Origin: Calothrix sp. FI2-JRJ7
GTDB lineage: Bacteria; Cyanobacteriota; Cyanobacteriia; Cyanobacteriales; Nostocaceae
Assembly: GCA_019359675.1 (NCBI GenBank)
Contig: JAHHGX010000090.1
Coordinates: 1 to 64,000, forward strand
DNA: 64,000 nucleotides
Direction: 5' to 3'
In this document: positions 62,093 to 64,000 of the stretch, piece by piece
How the letters are laid out: each line of letters opens with the position of its first letter
How positions within the stretch are numbered: the first letter of the stretch is position 1
Notes under the pieces: generated by a model
The model's database searches: none
Seen by the model: only the letters and a program-made list of their open reading frames with translations
Told to the model about the DNA's origin: nothing
Translations under genes and position numbers: made by a program

Positions 62093-62560
62093 TCATTCGT
62101 AAAAATTGTGCGTTGTAGAGACGTTACATGTAACGTCTCTACGACGATTTGATATATTTTTGCCAAACATTAGTGTTACACCAATCTCAGAAGTAAAACC
62201 CCATTTTTCATAGTAAGGCGCCATTTCTGGTAAACACCAAAGTGCAAAATGTTCGACATTGCTTAACTGTGGATGCTCGATTATTGTATGCATTAGTTGC
62301 TTACCGAGTCCAGTATTACGATGAGTTGGCTTGATGATAACATCAAAAATAATCGCTCGATAAACAAAGTCTGTTAAAACACGCGCAAATCCAATTAATC
62401 TATCATTTTTATCTACTAGTCCAATAATAATATCTGACGCTGCTAGCATCTTGACTGTATCTTCGCGTATACGTTTTTTACTCCAAAACTCATTTTTGTA
62501 CAAATCCAGTAAATCACAGATTTGCGATTCGTTTAATTGCGATACAACTTTATGACTCAT
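62093..62560 (-). CDS. GNAT-family N-acetyltransferase
   Basis: A 155-residue acetyltransferase. IGFARVLTDFVYRAIIFDVI forms the central strands and IKPTHRNTGLGKQLMHTII is the acetyl-CoA P-loop (R-x-x-G-x-G/A type). WCLPEMAPYYEKWGF is the C-terminal motif. The natural end is about residue 137; the last 16 residues (RRRDVTCNVSTTHNFYE) come from the 30-bp palindrome at 62114-62143 and its flank. It is 10 bp upstream of the phosphatase-like gene, so both are likely one transcript. Confidence 0.85.
   Translation of the reverse strand: MSHKVVSQLNESQICDLLDLYKNEFWSKKRIREDTVKMLAASDIIIGLVDKNDRLIGFARVLTDFVYRAIIFDVIIKPTHRNTGLGKQLMHTIIEHPQLSNVEHFALWCLPEMAPYYEKWGFTSEIGVTLMFGKNISNRRRDVTCNVSTTHNFYE
62114..62143. 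repeat. 30-bp palindrome inside gene 3' end
   Basis: TGTAGAGACGTTACATGTAACGTCTCTACG; one base from the perfect copies. It lies within the coding frame of the GNAT gene. Confidence 0.9.
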
Positions 62561-62568
62561 AAAAGCAA

Positions 62569-63459
62569 TTAATAAGTGTTCTGCACTAAGCTTAAAAAAT
62601 CAAATTTTTTGAGCATTTCTAAAAATGTAAAAACCGCAGGTACATGAAGCGCATTTTTATGCTCTGCAATACCAATTACGCGGTCAAGAGGTACTGGTAA
62701 ACTGTACACTTGTACTTGTAATGGAATTGGAACAGCAGCTAAACGAGGTAAAATTGCTGCACGCAGTCCTTGGTTAACCATGCTAACAATTGTCGAATCT
62801 TCTTGAATATCGGTAGTTGTATTTAAAGACGGCGCCACTATTTTAAGATGATTATGAAGAATGCGCCCACATGGAGTACAAGGAATCATTACAGGTGAGT
62901 AATTATTCAAAAAATCCCATGTAAGCTGTGAAATATCTATAGCATTAGGTGGAAGCAGTGCAATATACTCATCACGCACAACTTCCCAAACTTCAAATTC
63001 GTCGCTCGTGGGTAAACACGTAATTCCAATATCAGCACGTCCTTGCCGTAAAGCATCTTCTACATCTAAAAAAGCATGACATTCAATGATAGTAACCGCA
63101 ACTTCAGGGAATGAGGCGTGAAACTGCGAAATAGCTTTTGGTAATAAATGTGTTGCCACACTCCGGAATGCGGCAATTCGCACATGACCACCACATAAAC
63201 CTTTGTGTATATTTGCCTCATGTTCGATCATTTCTATATGTTCTAATGCTTGACGTGCATGGTATAAAATGCGCTCTCCTGCGGGTGTTAATAAGGCGCC
63301 ATGTCTACCACGCACAAATAAAGGTACTCCTAATTCTTCTTCTAAAGTTGAAATTGCATGACTAATAGCAGGTTGTGATAAATCGAGTGTTAATGCTGCT
63401 TCACTAAAGTTACCGCAATCAGCAACCGCTATAACTGCTCGAAGCTGAAAAATTTTCAT
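62569..63459 (-). CDS. LysR-family transcriptional regulator
   Basis: A 296-residue LTTR. Winged helix-turn-helix: FQLRAVIAVADCGNFSEAAL, LSQPAISHAISTLEEELGVP, LFVRGRHGALLTPAGE. The effector domain follows (about 90-290). Its target is unknown, but LTTRs usually act on the divergent neighbour, here the DinB-like gene. It is 9 bp upstream of the GNAT gene on the same strand, so GNAT and phosphatase-like genes may form a unit with it. Confidence 0.9.
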   Translation of the reverse strand: MKIFQLRAVIAVADCGNFSEAALTLDLSQPAISHAISTLEEELGVPLFVRGRHGALLTPAGERILYHARQALEHIEMIEHEANIHKGLCGGHVRIAAFRSVATHLLPKAISQFHASFPEVAVTIIECHAFLDVEDALRQGRADIGITCLPTSDEFEVWEVVRDEYIALLPPNAIDISQLTWDFLNNYSPVMIPCTPCGRILHNHLKIVAPSLNTTTDIQEDSTIVSMVNQGLRAAILPRLAAVPIPLQVQVYSLPVPLDRVIGIAEHKNALHVPAVFTFLEMLKKFDFLSLVQNTY

Positions 63460-63655
63460 ATATATTTTAGATAAAAACTGATTTGATTATTACAGAAAGA
63501 TTGTACCAACGTTTTATCTATATATAAATGCCGTTTATAGAAACTATTCAGGTTACTTTTTGATTGCTAATTGGTATACCGCTAGAGTTGGTAGAACAGG
63601 AAACGGTGCCAAGCTCAGATCAAAGGCTTGATATAAATTATCAGAGGTATAAAGA
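63460..63655. promoter_or_regulatory. Divergent lysR/dinB-like control region
   Basis: 196 bp between two divergent genes. TTTTAGATAAAAA (63463-63475) and GTTTTATCTATA (63512-63523) contain an inverted repeat TAGATAAAA/TTTTATCTA about 38 bp apart. This could hold operator half-sites for the regulator, although AT-rich sequence makes chance likely. Confidence 0.3.
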
Positions 63656-64000
63656 ATGCTCAATAATTATGAAGTAATGGCACAGTACAACCATTGGATG
63701 AATCAAAAACTTTATGCGATTTGTGCAGAAATTCCAGATTCCAAACGTAAGGAAGATTTAGGAGCATTTTTTAAATCAATTCACGGTACTCTAAATCATC
63801 TACTGTTTGGTGATAGAGCTTGGATAGGACGTTTCATTGGCGAACCTTTTACTGCAAAAATCGGTGATGAGTTGTACGAAGATTTTAACGAATTGGTTGT
63901 TCAACGAGAAATCACGGACTTGCAAATTATCAAATGGTCAAAAAACCTTTCCTCTGAGTGGTTACATCAAGACTTTAAATATATTAGTGGAGTAGATGGC
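63656..64000 (+). CDS. DinB-family protein (partial, cut by window end)
   Basis: ATG 63656 (MLNNYEVMAQYNHWMNQKLY) opens a frame running off the window. YNHWMN with its His, SIHGTLNHLLFGDRAWIGRF and the helical pattern fit the DinB/YfiT four-helix metal-binding family, whose His triad binds a divalent metal. AGAGGTATAAAG precedes the start. Only 115 codons are visible, so the third His and the end are missing. Confidence 0.85.
   Translation, partial: MLNNYEVMAQYNHWMNQKLYAICAEIPDSKRKEDLGAFFKSIHGTLNHLLFGDRAWIGRFIGEPFTAKIGDELYEDFNELVVQREITDLQIIKWSKNLSSEWLHQDFKYISGVDG

Noticed and set aside
1-64000. CRISPR arrays, rRNA or tRNA genes
   Set aside because: No regularly spaced identical repeats with unique spacers, no rRNA-like sequence and no cloverleaf with a TTCGANNC arm were found by eye.

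Overview
The window comes from a filamentous cyanobacterium of the heterocyst-forming (Nostocales) type. The evidence is the set of cyanobacterial genes: rbcL-rbcX-rbcS, the carboxysome shell gene ccmP, chlI, the myxol-glycoside carotenoid pair cruF-cruG, lrtA, a COP23-type protein, and nucA with its inhibitor nuiA. AT-rich DNA, the rbcL-rbcX spacer full of 7-bp short tandem repeats, and many dispersed palindromes fit the same group. The usual cyanobacterial palindrome HIP1 (GCGATCGC) was not noticed, while GGCGCC occurs about 110 times by hand count and seems to take its place. The genus cannot be fixed from sequence alone; a Calothrix/Rivularia-like organism is a guess.

Layout. 1-5.5 kb is accessory and decayed: a transposase tail, a type I restriction subunit tail (hsdR), an OGFr-domain protein, an EF-G paralogue of the mitochondrial EFG1 type, a HigB/HigA toxin-antitoxin pair with direct repeats in its promoter, and half of an acyltransferase. 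5.7-12 kb holds a membrane-anchored TAXI-type binding protein and an envelope/polysaccharide acylation cluster: two hexapeptide-repeat acyltransferases, an OafA-type acyltransferase, and a 3' scrap of a third hexapeptide enzyme. 12-19 kb has COP23, DUF1003, an AAA+ ATPase of the CbbX fold with an unusual N-terminal domain, CcmP, a pentapeptide-repeat protein and a PAS-GGDEF-EAL protein. 19-30 kb has mtnP, a Tat-exported pseudo-caspase, sat, a nucleotidyltransferase fused to a degenerate phosphomannomutase, and an AAA ATPase. 30-41 kb is mostly housekeeping: the Rubisco operon, panB, serA, prmA and thioredoxin. 40-50 kb has a LysM-lysozyme, a thioesterase, a ferritin-like protein, the convergent nuclease/inhibitor pair nucA-nuiA, an amino-acid ABC transporter, a DUF4347 pseudogene with two in-frame stops, lipB and lrtA. 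50-64 kb has a small retropepsin-like pair lying between two copies of the lrtA 3' end, a YefM/YoeB-type pair with a frameshifted toxin, chlI, rplU-rpmA, cruF-cruG, rnhA, and a run of small enzymes ending in a LysR regulator divergent from a DinB-like gene cut by the window end.

How the genes relate. Rubisco, CcmP and possibly the CbbX-fold ATPase touch carbon fixation, but they are not in one operon. CruF and CruG catalyse successive steps of myxol glycoside synthesis. The solute-binding/permease fusion and the ATP-binding gene are divergent halves of one transporter. NucA and NuiA form an exported toxic enzyme and its inhibitor. Intergenic space is dominated by at least six families of short palindromic or hairpin repeats, two of which now encode the C-terminal residues of neighbouring proteins. 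No CRISPR array, rRNA or tRNA gene was found.
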